NCBI GenBank assembly: GCA_964343195.1
Contig: CAYFIR010000012.1
Span: 37,700 to 101,699 of the forward strand
Direction of reading: 5' to 3'
DNA: 64,000 nucleotides
DNA from: CAYVAP01 sp964343195
Lineage (GTDB): Bacteria > Bacteroidota > Bacteroidia > J057
Of the stretch, positions 46,286 to 55,856 are shown piece after piece (within the stretch, counting starts at the first letter, position 1; each line of letters starts with the position of its first letter). Below the pieces are notes generated by a model, which was given only the letters and a program-made list of their open reading frames with translations, had not been told where the DNA came from and did not search any database. The position numbers and the translations under genes were made by a program.

Positions 46286-46927
46286 ATGCCAGTTATGCTC
46301 CGGGCCTTCATGGTATTCATTCTGCTCCTTCCAGGCCTATGGGCATCTGTCCAGGCCCAGGATGAGGAGAAGAGAAGGTATCCGCTGTTGCCCAACCGCT
46401 TTTCTGAAGGGTATCTGGTCAACCTTGAGGGAGATACCGCCTATGGATACATCCGTCCCGGGAATACATTTCGGGACCAGATGAAGGTGTATTACTTTGA
46501 CTATTATGGCGGACGGACCTTTTACAGAGGCGACCGGATCAGGGGATATGGCTACGAGGAATTGCACTATACCTCTTTTGCCACTCCCTATAATTTCTCA
46601 GATGCCTTTACTGACAGCACCATTTTTCTGCTTAGAGTGGTCAATGGACCCGCAAAGCTGTATCGATTCTATACCCGGCGCTCCATGCTGACCCTGCAAA
46701 GAGGCCCTGCCTATTTTGACTTGCTGGTCAAGCCAGATGGGAGCCAATACGAAATCAGCTACGCCTTTAGATGGAAACGACTCTCCAATGCATTTGAAGA
46801 TCATCCGACCCTAAGTGATGACATTGCGGAAGAGCTATACCGCCCCGAAGATACCGAGGAAATCGTCCGTACTTATAACGAATGGTATCGACAACAGCAT
46901 AGCGGTGGAGGCGCCATGGGGGAATAG
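46286..46927 (+). CDS. Secreted hypothetical protein
   Basis: 213 residues from the ATG at 46286, which starts a good signal peptide (MLRAFMVFILLLPGLWASVQAQ within it). The mature part is tyrosine- and arginine-rich (YYFDYYGGRTFYRGDRIRGYG) and may be a small beta barrel or surface protein. No family recognised. An in-frame ATG at 46190 gives a longer N-terminus without signal character. Confidence 0.65.
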   Translation: MPVMLRAFMVFILLLPGLWASVQAQDEEKRRYPLLPNRFSEGYLVNLEGDTAYGYIRPGNTFRDQMKVYYFDYYGGRTFYRGDRIRGYGYEELHYTSFATPYNFSDAFTDSTIFLLRVVNGPAKLYRFYTRRSMLTLQRGPAYFDLLVKPDGSQYEISYAFRWKRLSNAFEDHPTLSDDIAEELYRPEDTEEIVRTYNEWYRQQHSGGGAMGE

Positions 46928-46972
46928 GGACAAAATGCTTTTGTTGATTGGGGAATAGGATTGTCCCCATAC

Positions 46973-48628
46973 CTATCCATCTTCCCCTTTTTCCTCCTCT
47001 CCGACCATCAATTGCAAGCGGTCCACAGCCTGCCTCACCACAGCGGGATTATCAAGGTCATATACCCAGTGTTGATCAAAAATAGGGGGAGGAAGTGTAC
47101 GTGGGTCGGGCCTGCGGGTGATGAAAAGGCTATGAAATTTGGTCGCACGTTTTTTTCGGGCTTTTTCAACCCGTTCGAAAGTCTTTCTGGTCAGGCGTGG
47201 AATGACAAAGTCGCTGATTACCAATAGGTCTGCATCGTGATATTCCTCCCTTTCCATGGTGGCCAGGGCTTCTTCCAGGGCAGGCTGAATGTCAGTTCCT
47301 CCGTGAAAACTCATGCGGAGAAACTCGATGAATTCGCTCAGGTCACGCTCCACACCTGTCATCTCGATGGCTTTTAGGCCGGTAGAAAAAGAAATCAGGA
47401 ATACCCTTCTCTTTTGTTGCAAAGCCATTTCCAGAATGGCCAGTGCCAGTGCCTTGGCGACCCGTTCGGGGGCACCAAACATAGAGCCGCTGGTATCCAC
47501 ACAGAGGATAATCGGGCCCAGGTCATCCGGCTCCTGATCCGGCACTATTTCTTCCTCTTCCTCATAAGTCGTGCTCATGTCCTCGGATCGGTACTGGAAG
47601 GTGAGGAGCTTCTTTTCGACGTATTTTTTGGAGAGAATGACCTCGGTTTCAGGGGAACTAAGCAGCGCTACCTCTGAGGGGAGCATGCGGCTGATCTCGT
47701 TGCTGTGGTGTATGCCGATGATCTCAGAGCGTCCATAGGGGTTGGGTTTCCACTGTTTGCGAGGTAGCAACCGTTGACGCCGCATTTCTTTTGTTTGCTG
47801 CTGAGCGCGCTTGAAGCGGCCCAATAACTCCGCGAGTTCGCGGAGGGTACGGTCACGGCTTAGGCTCTCTGCATAGGATTCTAGCTGGGAGACATTAATC
47901 TTGTTCCAGTTACCGAGGGAGTCATTCCAGGCCAGGCCGAGAAAGCCATAAAAGGGAGATAACAGGTCTCCGAGGTCGTACAGCTTTTCTATCTTTCGGC
48001 CCAGGGTGTCAAAGTACCGATCAAAGCTCTTGTTCAAAAAGCTGGCTTCTTCCTGTTCTTTTCCCTGCTCGATGAACCTGCGCCAGTCATGGAGGATATT
48101 GCTTCGCAAAATTTCAGCTTCCTGCCGGGAGCGGCTACTGCCCCCGTTTTTTTGCAATTCTGTCAGGGTCTGTCCGTAAAATCGCCAGTTACGGCGGTGG
48201 CTGGGATGTAACCTGGTGAGGCGATCCAATTGCTCGGTCCACTTTTCCAGGTTGAGCCTGGAGCCTCCTTCTTCAAACTCCTTCAACTTCTGCTCTTCCT
48301 CCACCTGCTGATGAGAAGCCTCAAACTTGAGAAAGGTGCGCTTGGCCCACTCCAGGGTTTCCCGCGCGAGGCTAAAAGCCAGGTCTTCGTTATTACGGGA
48401 AATCTCACGCAGGTCCTGTCGCCCAAATATCTGCTCCAGAATCCGTGCCCAGTTGGGATGGTGGTAGGGTATGCTGCTCTGTCTTAGTTGCTCCTTTGCT
48501 TTAAAATCTGGATCATAAAGATACAGGAAGAGCAGCTCCGCCGTTTTGCGGCGAGCCTCAGCGGTCATCATGCCTCCAAAGAGGATGAAGCTGTTGAGCT
48601 GTTGTTCAATCCTCTTCCACTGACTCAT
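46973..48628 (-). CDS. viaA: ViaA-like VWA-domain protein
   Basis: 551 residues. A 350-residue helical N-terminal part is followed by a von Willebrand A domain with the MIDAS motif DTSGS at 378-382 and a downstream HGGTD threonine motif. ViaA partners the MoxR ATPase RavA; in E. coli the pair acts as a chaperone-like complex affecting respiratory complexes and aminoglycoside sensitivity. Its start overlaps the end of the ATPase gene by 23 bp, so they are translationally coupled. Confidence 0.85.
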   Translation of the reverse strand: MSQWKRIEQQLNSFILFGGMMTAEARRKTAELLFLYLYDPDFKAKEQLRQSSIPYHHPNWARILEQIFGRQDLREISRNNEDLAFSLARETLEWAKRTFLKFEASHQQVEEEQKLKEFEEGGSRLNLEKWTEQLDRLTRLHPSHRRNWRFYGQTLTELQKNGGSSRSRQEAEILRSNILHDWRRFIEQGKEQEEASFLNKSFDRYFDTLGRKIEKLYDLGDLLSPFYGFLGLAWNDSLGNWNKINVSQLESYAESLSRDRTLRELAELLGRFKRAQQQTKEMRRQRLLPRKQWKPNPYGRSEIIGIHHSNEISRMLPSEVALLSSPETEVILSKKYVEKKLLTFQYRSEDMSTTYEEEEEIVPDQEPDDLGPIILCVDTSGSMFGAPERVAKALALAILEMALQQKRRVFLISFSTGLKAIEMTGVERDLSEFIEFLRMSFHGGTDIQPALEEALATMEREEYHDADLLVISDFVIPRLTRKTFERVEKARKKRATKFHSLFITRRPDPRTLPPPIFDQHWVYDLDNPAVVRQAVDRLQLMVGEEEKGEDG

Positions 48629-50171
48629 ACTGGTAGCGTACCTTTTGTATTTCGAGCTTCAGGTTGACGAGGTCGCGTTGGGTGGATTCCAGACTTAGCA
48701 GGGCCTGCTGTGCATATTCATCAGGGATGAACAGATGGCCTGCCAGATGGGGCTCATCTTTCATTTTCCTTTCCTCCAAAGCCATCAGTCCCCGTTCGCA
48801 ATGCTCTAGTAGCAGCATGATCTGATTGCCCCAGATACGCTGTAGTTCTGCTGGGGGCACTTTGGGCTCCTTCACCGTCCGGGTGACCATCTTGGTATCA
48901 AGGCTGCGGTCCTTGGACTTATCTCTCAGGGTAAAGTCTCCTATCTGAGTAAATGGGATGGTCTGGAAGGGGCGGTAGCCATTGGAGGTCTGTTCATATA
49001 CCGGAATGCTTTCAGGCTTTTCCCCGTTGAGTTTTTCAAAATCAGATGTTTTGATGTAGCCATGGCCTTCTCCCCAATACTGGACCAGCCTCACGTATTC
49101 ATTTCCCATCTCATCCCGAAATCGCCGGGGGACTTCCTCCTCCTTTTCGAAAATATGGTGGGTTTCCTGGTCTATTTCTTCCTTGAGACTTTCCAGTTCA
49201 GCCTCCAGGGGGCGTAGGTCAATGACCCGCTGATAGCCATGGCTGGCGATGGCTCCCTGTACGATGGCCTGGGTTTCATCGATCTGGGCGGTTCTGTCCC
49301 AGATACAATGGCTGATCAGGTAGGCATCGACCACCATCACCTCGTCGCGGTCGTGGAGAAAAGCAGAAGCCTTGAGCAATTCTACAATTTTACGCCAGCG
49401 GCGGTCCGAGACGTAGATTTGATTATCAGATTCCGTGGTCTGGTTGCGGTCGCGTATCGTCTGTCTAAGGTGGAACAACAGTCCCATGATGTGATCTGGC
49501 ACCCTGACCTGATCCATGAGTTGCTGCCATGCCTCGTAGGTGTGCCGGTCGATTTTGAGGTGAGGGGGAATGGGGTCGGCATATACCTCACTGCGAGGGA
49601 GGGTGACCAGACGGGCAAAATTGCCTTCGTCCTCGATATTCTCCACCAGCAACCGCACCAGAAAGCGGTCCCAAAGGGCCTCCAAACCCTCTCCGGAGAG
49701 GGGCAACTCATTGGAGGCTGAAATCAACGCACGTAGATCTACCTCCACCTCATGGTCTCCATTGCGGAAGATCTTCTCATTCAGAACCGTCAGCAGGGCA
49801 TTCTGAATGGGCGGACTGGCCTTCCAGATTTCGTCGAGGAAGACGATGTTGGCACCGGGAAGGTACTGCTCATACAGGCGCTCATACTTGTCTTCGTCTT
49901 TCAGCTTTTTGATGGAAACGGGCCCAAACACCTCATCTGGCGTGGAGAATTTGCCCATGAGGTATTCAAATGCCTTGGCCTCAGTAAATGCAAATTTGAG
50001 TCGCCGCGCAATCATACTCTTGGCTACACCTGGAGGGCCAAGCAAAAAGACCGATTCCCCTGCCAGAGCGGACAGCAACACAAACGCGACAATGTCCTCC
50101 TTTTCATACAGCTGCTGGCTCATGGCTTGCAGCAATTGCTCGATACGGGGACGGACGGGAGTTCCAGGCAT
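48606..50171 (-). CDS. ravA: RavA-like MoxR AAA+ ATPase
   Basis: 521 residues, close to E. coli RavA (498). Walker A GPPGVAKS at 45-52, Walker B FLDE at 111-114, sensor-1 SASNELP and the arginine-finger region EALWDRFLVRLLV. The C-terminal third is helical with a small beta-rich insertion. MoxR ATPases remodel metal-containing or multisubunit targets with a VWA partner, here the coupled downstream gene. Just upstream lies a heptamer-type repeat instead of a clear promoter. Confidence 0.88.
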   Translation of the reverse strand: MPGTPVRPRIEQLLQAMSQQLYEKEDIVAFVLLSALAGESVFLLGPPGVAKSMIARRLKFAFTEAKAFEYLMGKFSTPDEVFGPVSIKKLKDEDKYERLYEQYLPGANIVFLDEIWKASPPIQNALLTVLNEKIFRNGDHEVEVDLRALISASNELPLSGEGLEALWDRFLVRLLVENIEDEGNFARLVTLPRSEVYADPIPPHLKIDRHTYEAWQQLMDQVRVPDHIMGLLFHLRQTIRDRNQTTESDNQIYVSDRRWRKIVELLKASAFLHDRDEVMVVDAYLISHCIWDRTAQIDETQAIVQGAIASHGYQRVIDLRPLEAELESLKEEIDQETHHIFEKEEEVPRRFRDEMGNEYVRLVQYWGEGHGYIKTSDFEKLNGEKPESIPVYEQTSNGYRPFQTIPFTQIGDFTLRDKSKDRSLDTKMVTRTVKEPKVPPAELQRIWGNQIMLLLEHCERGLMALEERKMKDEPHLAGHLFIPDEYAQQALLSLESTQRDLVNLKLEIQKVRYQYESVEED

Positions 50172-50177
50172 GGAGGT

Positions 50178-50210
50178 AATTCGTGATTCGAAATTCGTGA
50201 TTCGTAATCC
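50178..50210. repeat. Heptamer-type repeat upstream of ravA
   Basis: AATTCGTG ATTCGAA ATTCGTG ATTCGTA: four near-identical units of 7-8 bp. Confidence 0.7.
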
Positions 50211-50624
50211 GGGGAGAACCCGATTACTGGAATTCAGGAAAATTGCAGAAAAATTGGGGATTGTGCTAAAATCCTGGCGTAGTGTACGACTACACTGCTC
50301 GTGAGCCTTAGTAGGAGGGCAAATTTAAGACTTATATTCCCTCACGCTTGTGTTCCCGATAGGGTCATTTTTTCTCACGCAGATCCAAGATGTCGTGAAA
50401 CGGTAGAAAAAGACGGTATAAACTCCCCTTTGGAAAGAGCCTTAAAGCAAGCCTGGGGCGGCGTAGGGGGGCATTCGGTGAACTGGAGCGGCGAAATAGC
50501 ACTTTCAGAGGTGGTATATTTAAGATCAATTTACGGACCTCGTGAGGCGTCGCGCACTGTCTTCAGGTTTCAGGATTATGTGTATCCTGATCCCCTCATT
50601 CAGGCCTCCAAAACGGGGATCGTA
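50211..50624. other. 414-bp gap without supported gene
   Basis: An open frame on the plus strand (50301-50642) has no start context, odd composition and no recognisable motif; I do not call it. Nothing else was seen apart from GTAGTGTACGACTACAC (50279-50295), a small imperfect palindrome. Confidence 0.4.
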
Positions 50625-51128
50625 CTACTGACGCATACCTGAAAAAGTGATCAATCTATCGCTATTTTCACCATCTAGCTCGTAGGAGATTGCAATCTCC
50701 TTTCCATTCTTTAGCAGGTAGACCTCCAGGATTTCCCATCCATACCCATCAGGATATGTGCCCTTAAAGCAGTCATCAGATACGATCACCCTGGTGCTGG
50801 CGGTATCCAAAGAAAAGCTTATCGCTTGTCTTATCTCCAACACTGTCTCGGTTTCCGTTGTGGGGTTTTCTCTCCAGGTAAGCTCAACAACGGTATCTTT
50901 TTCCCAATGATCTACAAAAGGGCGGGTATATGGGGTTCCTGTACTGTCAAAGCCGTTTTCGATTCCCTCGTGGTGATAGACGTATTTTCCTTCGAATGAG
51001 CCAGTCCATTTTGGCCCTTCAGAAACCTGCTCTTTCTCGCAGGCGGACAAAAGGAGAAGCATCAAGGCAGATAACCAAATGAGCCCAAAATGCAGAAGGG
51101 CCGATACAGTGTTGTTAATGGGTTTCAT
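50625..51128 (-). CDS. Putative lipoprotein
   Basis: 167 residues from the ATG at 51128. A long hydrophobic leader ends in the lipobox LLSAC, so the mature protein starts at the Cys with lipid anchor (CEKEQ). The remaining 135 residues look beta-rich, lipocalin-like at most (GSFEGKYVYHHEG near the start). Function unknown; surface or periplasmic. Confidence 0.72.
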   Translation of the reverse strand: MKPINNTVSALLHFGLIWLSALMLLLLSACEKEQVSEGPKWTGSFEGKYVYHHEGIENGFDSTGTPYTRPFVDHWEKDTVVELTWRENPTTETETVLEIRQAISFSLDTASTRVIVSDDCFKGTYPDGYGWEILEVYLLKNGKEIAISYELDGENSDRLITFSGMRQ

Positions 51129-51243
51129 AAACAGGAGGTTGAGGTTGCAATATGATGAACGGCTGTTAAGTAGTAGCCGTTGCCAATATATTCTCCAACC
51201 CTTGTGGAACACCATCAGGGGCTCACACAGCAGCTACGGCAAA

Positions 51244-51266
51244 CTTTCAACCTTCAACCTTCAACC
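51244..51266. repeat. Heptamer repeat CTTCAAC
   Basis: CTTTCAACCTTCAACCTTCAACC: three units with exact 7-bp spacing, between the lipoprotein and cysS genes. A shorter copy lies at 61366-61380. Confidence 0.75.
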
Positions 51267-51273
51267 GGCCAAC

Positions 51274-52794
51274 TCACTCATACACCCACTCCGTCCCATT
51301 GGGGCCGTCGTTGAGCTTGATTTCCAAAGCGGCAAGTTGATCGCGGATCTGATCCGCTGTGGCAAAGTCCTTGTTCTTGCGGGCATTCTGGCGAATGTCG
51401 ATCAGCAATTCCATCAGTCCTTCGACGGTCTGACCGGCCTGGCTGCCTTCCTCAGCTTCAGACTTGATGCCCAGCCAGTCAGAGAAGACCCGCTTAAAGT
51501 CCTTGCGGAATTGCTCAAAAGTCTCTGGCTGTACGGCCAGGGCCTTGTCGCTTTGAGCTGCCAGCGAATTGATCACCGGTAGAGACTCAAACATCCGCGC
51601 GATGACCTTGGCGGTGTTGAAGTCGTCGTTCATTTCCTTTTCTGAATCAGAGAGGAAGGAACTCAGGTTGTCTTCGAACTCCTGGTTAAGGGAAACGGTC
51701 TTGCCCAGGACGCTGATGCCATCGAGTCGCTTGATGGCCTCGGTCATGCGCTTGAGGGCGCGCTCTGCTCCCTGCAGGGCTTCATTGCTGAAGTCCAGGG
51801 TGCTGCGGTAATGTGCCTGCAACATGAAGAACCGGATGGTCATGGGCGAATAAGGCTGCGCCAACAAGGGATGATCCCCACTGAAAAATCCTTTCAGGTC
51901 GATGGCATTCCCAAGAGACTTGCCCATCTTTTTGCCCTCATAGGTGATCATGTTGTTGTGCATCCAGACCTTGGCCTCATCCTGATCGTGGCTATGAGCG
52001 TGGGAATTGGCCGCATTGCTCTGCGCGATCTCCGCCTCGTGGTGGGGGAAGAGCAGGTCCATGCCTCCGCCGTGGATGTCGTACTTTTTGCCCAAATACT
52101 TGGTACTCATGGTCGTACACTCCAGGTGCCAACCAGGGAAGCCGACTCCCCAGGGAGAGTTCCAGCGCATGATGTGGCTGGGATCGGCCTTTTTCCACAA
52201 GGCAAAATCCGCCGGGTGGCGTTTGTCAGAGCCGCCTTCGAGGTTGTCGCGGGACTCGGCCAGGAGGTTGTCCAGATCGCGGCCCGAGAGCTTGCCGTAT
52301 TTGAAGTCTTCGTTGTATTTTTCCACATCAAAATAAACCGAACCATCCACTTCGTAGGCATAGCCATTCTTCAGGATGTCTTCGATCATCTCGATCTGCT
52401 CGCCGATGTGTCCGGTAGCCCGTGGTTCGATGCTGGGTCGTAGCAGGTTGAGGGCATTCATGTCCTCCACGTAGGAGTTGTAGTAAAGCTGCGCCACTTC
52501 CATCGGCTCCAGTTGTTGGAGACGGGCCTGTTTTTCCACTTTGCTTTCCCCCTCATCTGCGTCGCCGACCAGGTGCCCTACATCGGTGATGTTGCGCACA
52601 TAGCGGACCTTAAATCCCAGGTGGTCAAGGTAGCGAAAGACAATATCAAAAGTGATCGCCGAACGGGCGTGGCCCAGGTGGGCATTGCCATAAACGGTAG
52701 GTCCACAGACATACATGCCTACGAAAGGTGGATGCAGAGCTTCAAACTTTTCCTTCTGTCGGGTCAGTGAGTTGTGGATATGTAGATCGTTCAC
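51274..52794 (-). CDS. cysS: Cysteinyl-tRNA synthetase
   Basis: 506 residues. HLGH at 39-42 (HIGH motif), KMGKS at 289-293 (KMSKS motif), and zinc ligands C30, C226, H251 and E255 place it firmly. It charges tRNA-Cys in the cytoplasm. Start codon ATG 52794 with TATCTTTA about 40 bp upstream on the minus strand, one base from the -7 consensus. Confidence 0.98.
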   Translation of the reverse strand: MNDLHIHNSLTRQKEKFEALHPPFVGMYVCGPTVYGNAHLGHARSAITFDIVFRYLDHLGFKVRYVRNITDVGHLVGDADEGESKVEKQARLQQLEPMEVAQLYYNSYVEDMNALNLLRPSIEPRATGHIGEQIEMIEDILKNGYAYEVDGSVYFDVEKYNEDFKYGKLSGRDLDNLLAESRDNLEGGSDKRHPADFALWKKADPSHIMRWNSPWGVGFPGWHLECTTMSTKYLGKKYDIHGGGMDLLFPHHEAEIAQSNAANSHAHSHDQDEAKVWMHNNMITYEGKKMGKSLGNAIDLKGFFSGDHPLLAQPYSPMTIRFFMLQAHYRSTLDFSNEALQGAERALKRMTEAIKRLDGISVLGKTVSLNQEFEDNLSSFLSDSEKEMNDDFNTAKVIARMFESLPVINSLAAQSDKALAVQPETFEQFRKDFKRVFSDWLGIKSEAEEGSQAGQTVEGLMELLIDIRQNARKNKDFATADQIRDQLAALEIKLNDGPNGTEWVYE

Positions 52795-53072
52795 GGCTAA
52801 TTTTTGGAAAGTAAACGGATTTGAGGGCGTAAAGATATGGAAAAGGAAGACTTTTGGGGAAAATCCTTTTGGTACCTTCCGGGATGCACTGAAAGTTGAT
52901 AGTCAATGTCGTACTGTGGCGTGGGATGTTTAGCCTAAGGAAGAAGTGCTCATGATGGCTTCAGTAAATCGAATCTGGGCTGGGTAAATACACCCCCCAA
53001 AGCGGGTCGCGAAAGAGGTTGCTAAAGGGGACAAAAGATTTCGCATCTTTGAGGGGGATAACACAGGTGCTC

Positions 53073-53855
53073 ATGGCGTCATCTTCCAACCAACTCTATC
53101 TACAGTTTTTGCTAAGCCAGTGGCAAGGGCGATCCCATGCCTCCGGCCCGGATCAGGCGATGAACCTGCTTCGTGAACTGACTGAAGCATTGACCCAAAG
53201 GGGTGCTGATGCAGAAAAGGCAGGGCTCGAAATACTATTAGCTGGATGGACTGACCACCCCATCGTTCAGCAGCTTCGCATCCATCCTGATCATCGGGCA
53301 TCTTTGGTAGACTGTGAGTTTCGCCTTCGGGAAACCTGGAAAGAGCTGCATGGAGAAACTGCCGTTTCCTCCCCCTTGGCACGGCATCTGTCGGCACTCA
53401 AGTCCCTTCAGGATGAGGGGGGGCTGCTAACGGAAACCAGTATTCATCAAATCGTCGAGGCTGACCGCAGTTTGTGGTTGGATGAGAAGGTTGTTGTCCA
53501 GCCAAGGGTTCCCCTATCGACTATCCGCCATCTTCGGATAAAAACGAGAAGTGGCTATCAGGTGCCTGCTTCGTTGGAGCCTTCCGGGAATTATGAGTCT
53601 GATGCTGTGGGAGAATTAGCCACTGACCTTCCCATCGTGTGGGAAAATCTCGATCAATTGGAAGAACCTTTTCGAAGTAGCAAAAAAGACCTGTTGAGCT
53701 TTATCCTGGACCAGGTAGGAGAATCGGAGGAGATGGCCTCTGAAGTGCAGGAACTCTACTTTCGGCTGGTCAGTCGCTGGGGAAGTTGGCTCCGGATCAG
53801 CGCGGAACGAGTGGAGTGGAATGGGCGAAGCTGGGCCTTGATCTGGCCCGATTGA
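53073..53855 (+). CDS. Hypothetical cytosolic protein
   Basis: 260 residues from the ATG at 53073; a TTG at 53019 is possible but less likely. Helical N-terminal two thirds (LTEALTQRGADAEKAGLEIL) and a Trp-rich C-terminus (RWGSWLRISAERVEWNGRSW). No signal peptide or known domain. It stands alone between cysS and lepB. Confidence 0.6.
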   Translation: MASSSNQLYLQFLLSQWQGRSHASGPDQAMNLLRELTEALTQRGADAEKAGLEILLAGWTDHPIVQQLRIHPDHRASLVDCEFRLRETWKELHGETAVSSPLARHLSALKSLQDEGGLLTETSIHQIVEADRSLWLDEKVVVQPRVPLSTIRHLRIKTRSGYQVPASLEPSGNYESDAVGELATDLPIVWENLDQLEEPFRSSKKDLLSFILDQVGESEEMASEVQELYFRLVSRWGSWLRISAERVEWNGRSWALIWPD

Positions 53856-53932
53856 GCAGGTATCCTTCTACTTCCGGCAACAGAACAGGGCCTTTGGATT
53901 TACTCGCACTTCCGATTATTGCTAACTTTGCG

Positions 53933-53940
53933 CGTTAAAC
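53933..53940 (+). promoter_or_regulatory. Candidate -7 box TAACTTTG of lepB
   Basis: Exact TAnnTTTG match 136 bp before the chosen lepB start; a poor -33 element. Confidence 0.4.
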
Positions 53941-54075
53941 TTGAGTTAACACGTTGGATTGTTTGGTGTTTTCGAGTCAAATAGGTGATCTTTGATGCAC
54001 CTTACGCCTACTGTGCACATTTTGTCGCGGCAGGCAAATGCAAAAAATGACCTTTACCCCCGAAAAATAATAGGA

Positions 54076-55623
54076 ATGAACGGTGCTGCTTTGCTTTTCA
54101 ATGGCATTGGCTTGTTGATATTGGTAACCTTTTCCATTGGGTTATATAAAATGTTTGAGAAAGCTGGTGAAGCCGGCTGGAAGGCTCTGGTTCCTTTTTA
54201 CAACTGGTTTGTATGGCTCAAACTGATTGGAAAGCCTAGCTGGTGGCTGGTACTGTTGATCATTCCGGTCGTGAACATCCTGGTACTGGTATCCATGGTG
54301 ATAGACCTGGCTCGTGCCTATGGACAGCATGACCTGAAGCATCATACCGCAGCACTTTTGTTGCCCTTCTATTGGTTCCCCAAGGCAGGATTTGACGCCA
54401 AAATCAAGTACGTAGGCCCTCCTGCCGAGCAGAAAAACCTCCCTGCCAAGTCTGGCCTTAGAGAGTGGGGGGACGCCATCCTGTTTGCTGGCGTTGCAGC
54501 TCTGATCATCCGGACCTTCTTCATAGAAGCCTTCATGATCCCGACCAGCTCGATGGAGCGGACTTTGATGGCTGGTGACTTCCTGTTTGTGAGCAAATTT
54601 CACTACGGCTCACGTATGCCGATGACGCCCGTAGCGGTGCCATTCGTACACAACAAGATCAAGGTCGGAGGCTTGTCCATTCCTTCCTATATCGGTGGGA
54701 TTCAGCTGCCTTACTACCGCACACCTGGTCTGGTAAATGTGGAGCGAAACGACATCGTCGTGTTCAACTATCCGGCCCACGATATCCATGATTTGGGTGA
54801 CGGGGCAGGAAAAGTCGGCCCGGTTAGCATGAAAGAAAACTACATCAAGCGTTGCGTCGGCATGCCGGGTGATGTGCTCGCAATCAAGCAGGGACAGATC
54901 TACATCAATGATGCCATAGGGGATAATCCCGACCTGATGCAGTTTCGCTATCAGGTGGAAATCGAAGAGGGAAGGTCCTTTGTGCGCCGCCGCAAGATCC
55001 CGGGAGAGCCTGCACAGGAGTATAGCTTCCCCGAGATGGAGGAGCTTGGTTTTCGGCCATTGGTCGTACCTACCCGTATGGGAGGCCCCACTACCGACAA
55101 TCCCAACTGGGATGTGATGACCAAGACCTTCGATGTGCTGGCGATGTTTATGCCCACAGAAGTTGCGAGTCAGATGCAGGACATGGCTGCCGTCAGAAAG
55201 GTTGAGCCGATGCTGGAAGAGGAGGGCTATGCTTCCCCCCAGATTTATCCTCAAAATACCGAGCTATTCGCCTTTAATGTGGACAATTATGGCCCGATCA
55301 CCATCCCCGCTAAAGGGATGACCATCGAGTTGACTGACGAGAATATCGCCCTGTACCGTCGCCCCATTACGGCCTATGAAGGCCATACCCTGGAGCGTCA
55401 GGGCAGTCAGGTGCTTGTCGATGGTGAGCCCGCCACCGAGTACACCTTTGAGATGGACTATTACTGGATGATGGGGGACAACCGCCACAACTCTCAGGAT
55501 AGCCGCTATTGGGGCTTCGTCCCGGAAAACCACATCGTTGGAAAGCCCCTATTTGTCTTCTTCTCCTACGAAAAAGCATTTGGCATCCGTTGGAACCGCA
55601 TCGGGACGAAGTATGTGCATTAG
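54076..55623 (+). CDS. lepB: Signal peptidase I with extra N-terminal membrane domain
   Basis: 515 residues from the ATG at 54076 (MNGAALLFNGIGLL begins the first helix). The first 110 residues form a DUF5684-like membrane domain common in Bacteroidota enzymes; the S26 peptidase follows, with Ser-Lys dyad S159 (IPTSSMERTL) and K258 (NYIKRCVGMPGD) and the C-terminal MGDNRHNSQDSRYWG box. A large insertion between dyad and C-terminal box is also usual here. It cleaves signal peptides at the outer face of the inner membrane and thus serves the many secreted proteins encoded nearby. Confidence 0.95.
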   Translation: MNGAALLFNGIGLLILVTFSIGLYKMFEKAGEAGWKALVPFYNWFVWLKLIGKPSWWLVLLIIPVVNILVLVSMVIDLARAYGQHDLKHHTAALLLPFYWFPKAGFDAKIKYVGPPAEQKNLPAKSGLREWGDAILFAGVAALIIRTFFIEAFMIPTSSMERTLMAGDFLFVSKFHYGSRMPMTPVAVPFVHNKIKVGGLSIPSYIGGIQLPYYRTPGLVNVERNDIVVFNYPAHDIHDLGDGAGKVGPVSMKENYIKRCVGMPGDVLAIKQGQIYINDAIGDNPDLMQFRYQVEIEEGRSFVRRRKIPGEPAQEYSFPEMEELGFRPLVVPTRMGGPTTDNPNWDVMTKTFDVLAMFMPTEVASQMQDMAAVRKVEPMLEEEGYASPQIYPQNTELFAFNVDNYGPITIPAKGMTIELTDENIALYRRPITAYEGHTLERQGSQVLVDGEPATEYTFEMDYYWMMGDNRHNSQDSRYWGFVPENHIVGKPLFVFFSYEKAFGIRWNRIGTKYVH

Positions 55624-55856
55624 GGGGTAATAGTTGAAGTGTTCAGAGTTCGTTGTTTGTAGTTTCTGGGGATCGGGAATGCAAGAGCTTTTCTGCTCCT
55701 TATTTTAATTGCGAACCCCCAACCAATAACTTCTTCCTCAGAGCAACCTTCTGTTAAGGAATTCGGAAAAATAGAGGTAGGATGCTGGTCAAAGGCTAAT
55801 TATTTTGATCTCCAGCATATCCTGCTGCTATTCTTATCCAAACCTGTTTCGATAAC

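Noticed and set aside
50301..50642. 113-codon plus-strand frame
   Set aside because: No signal, domain or promoter, and it runs into the lipoprotein gene antisense.
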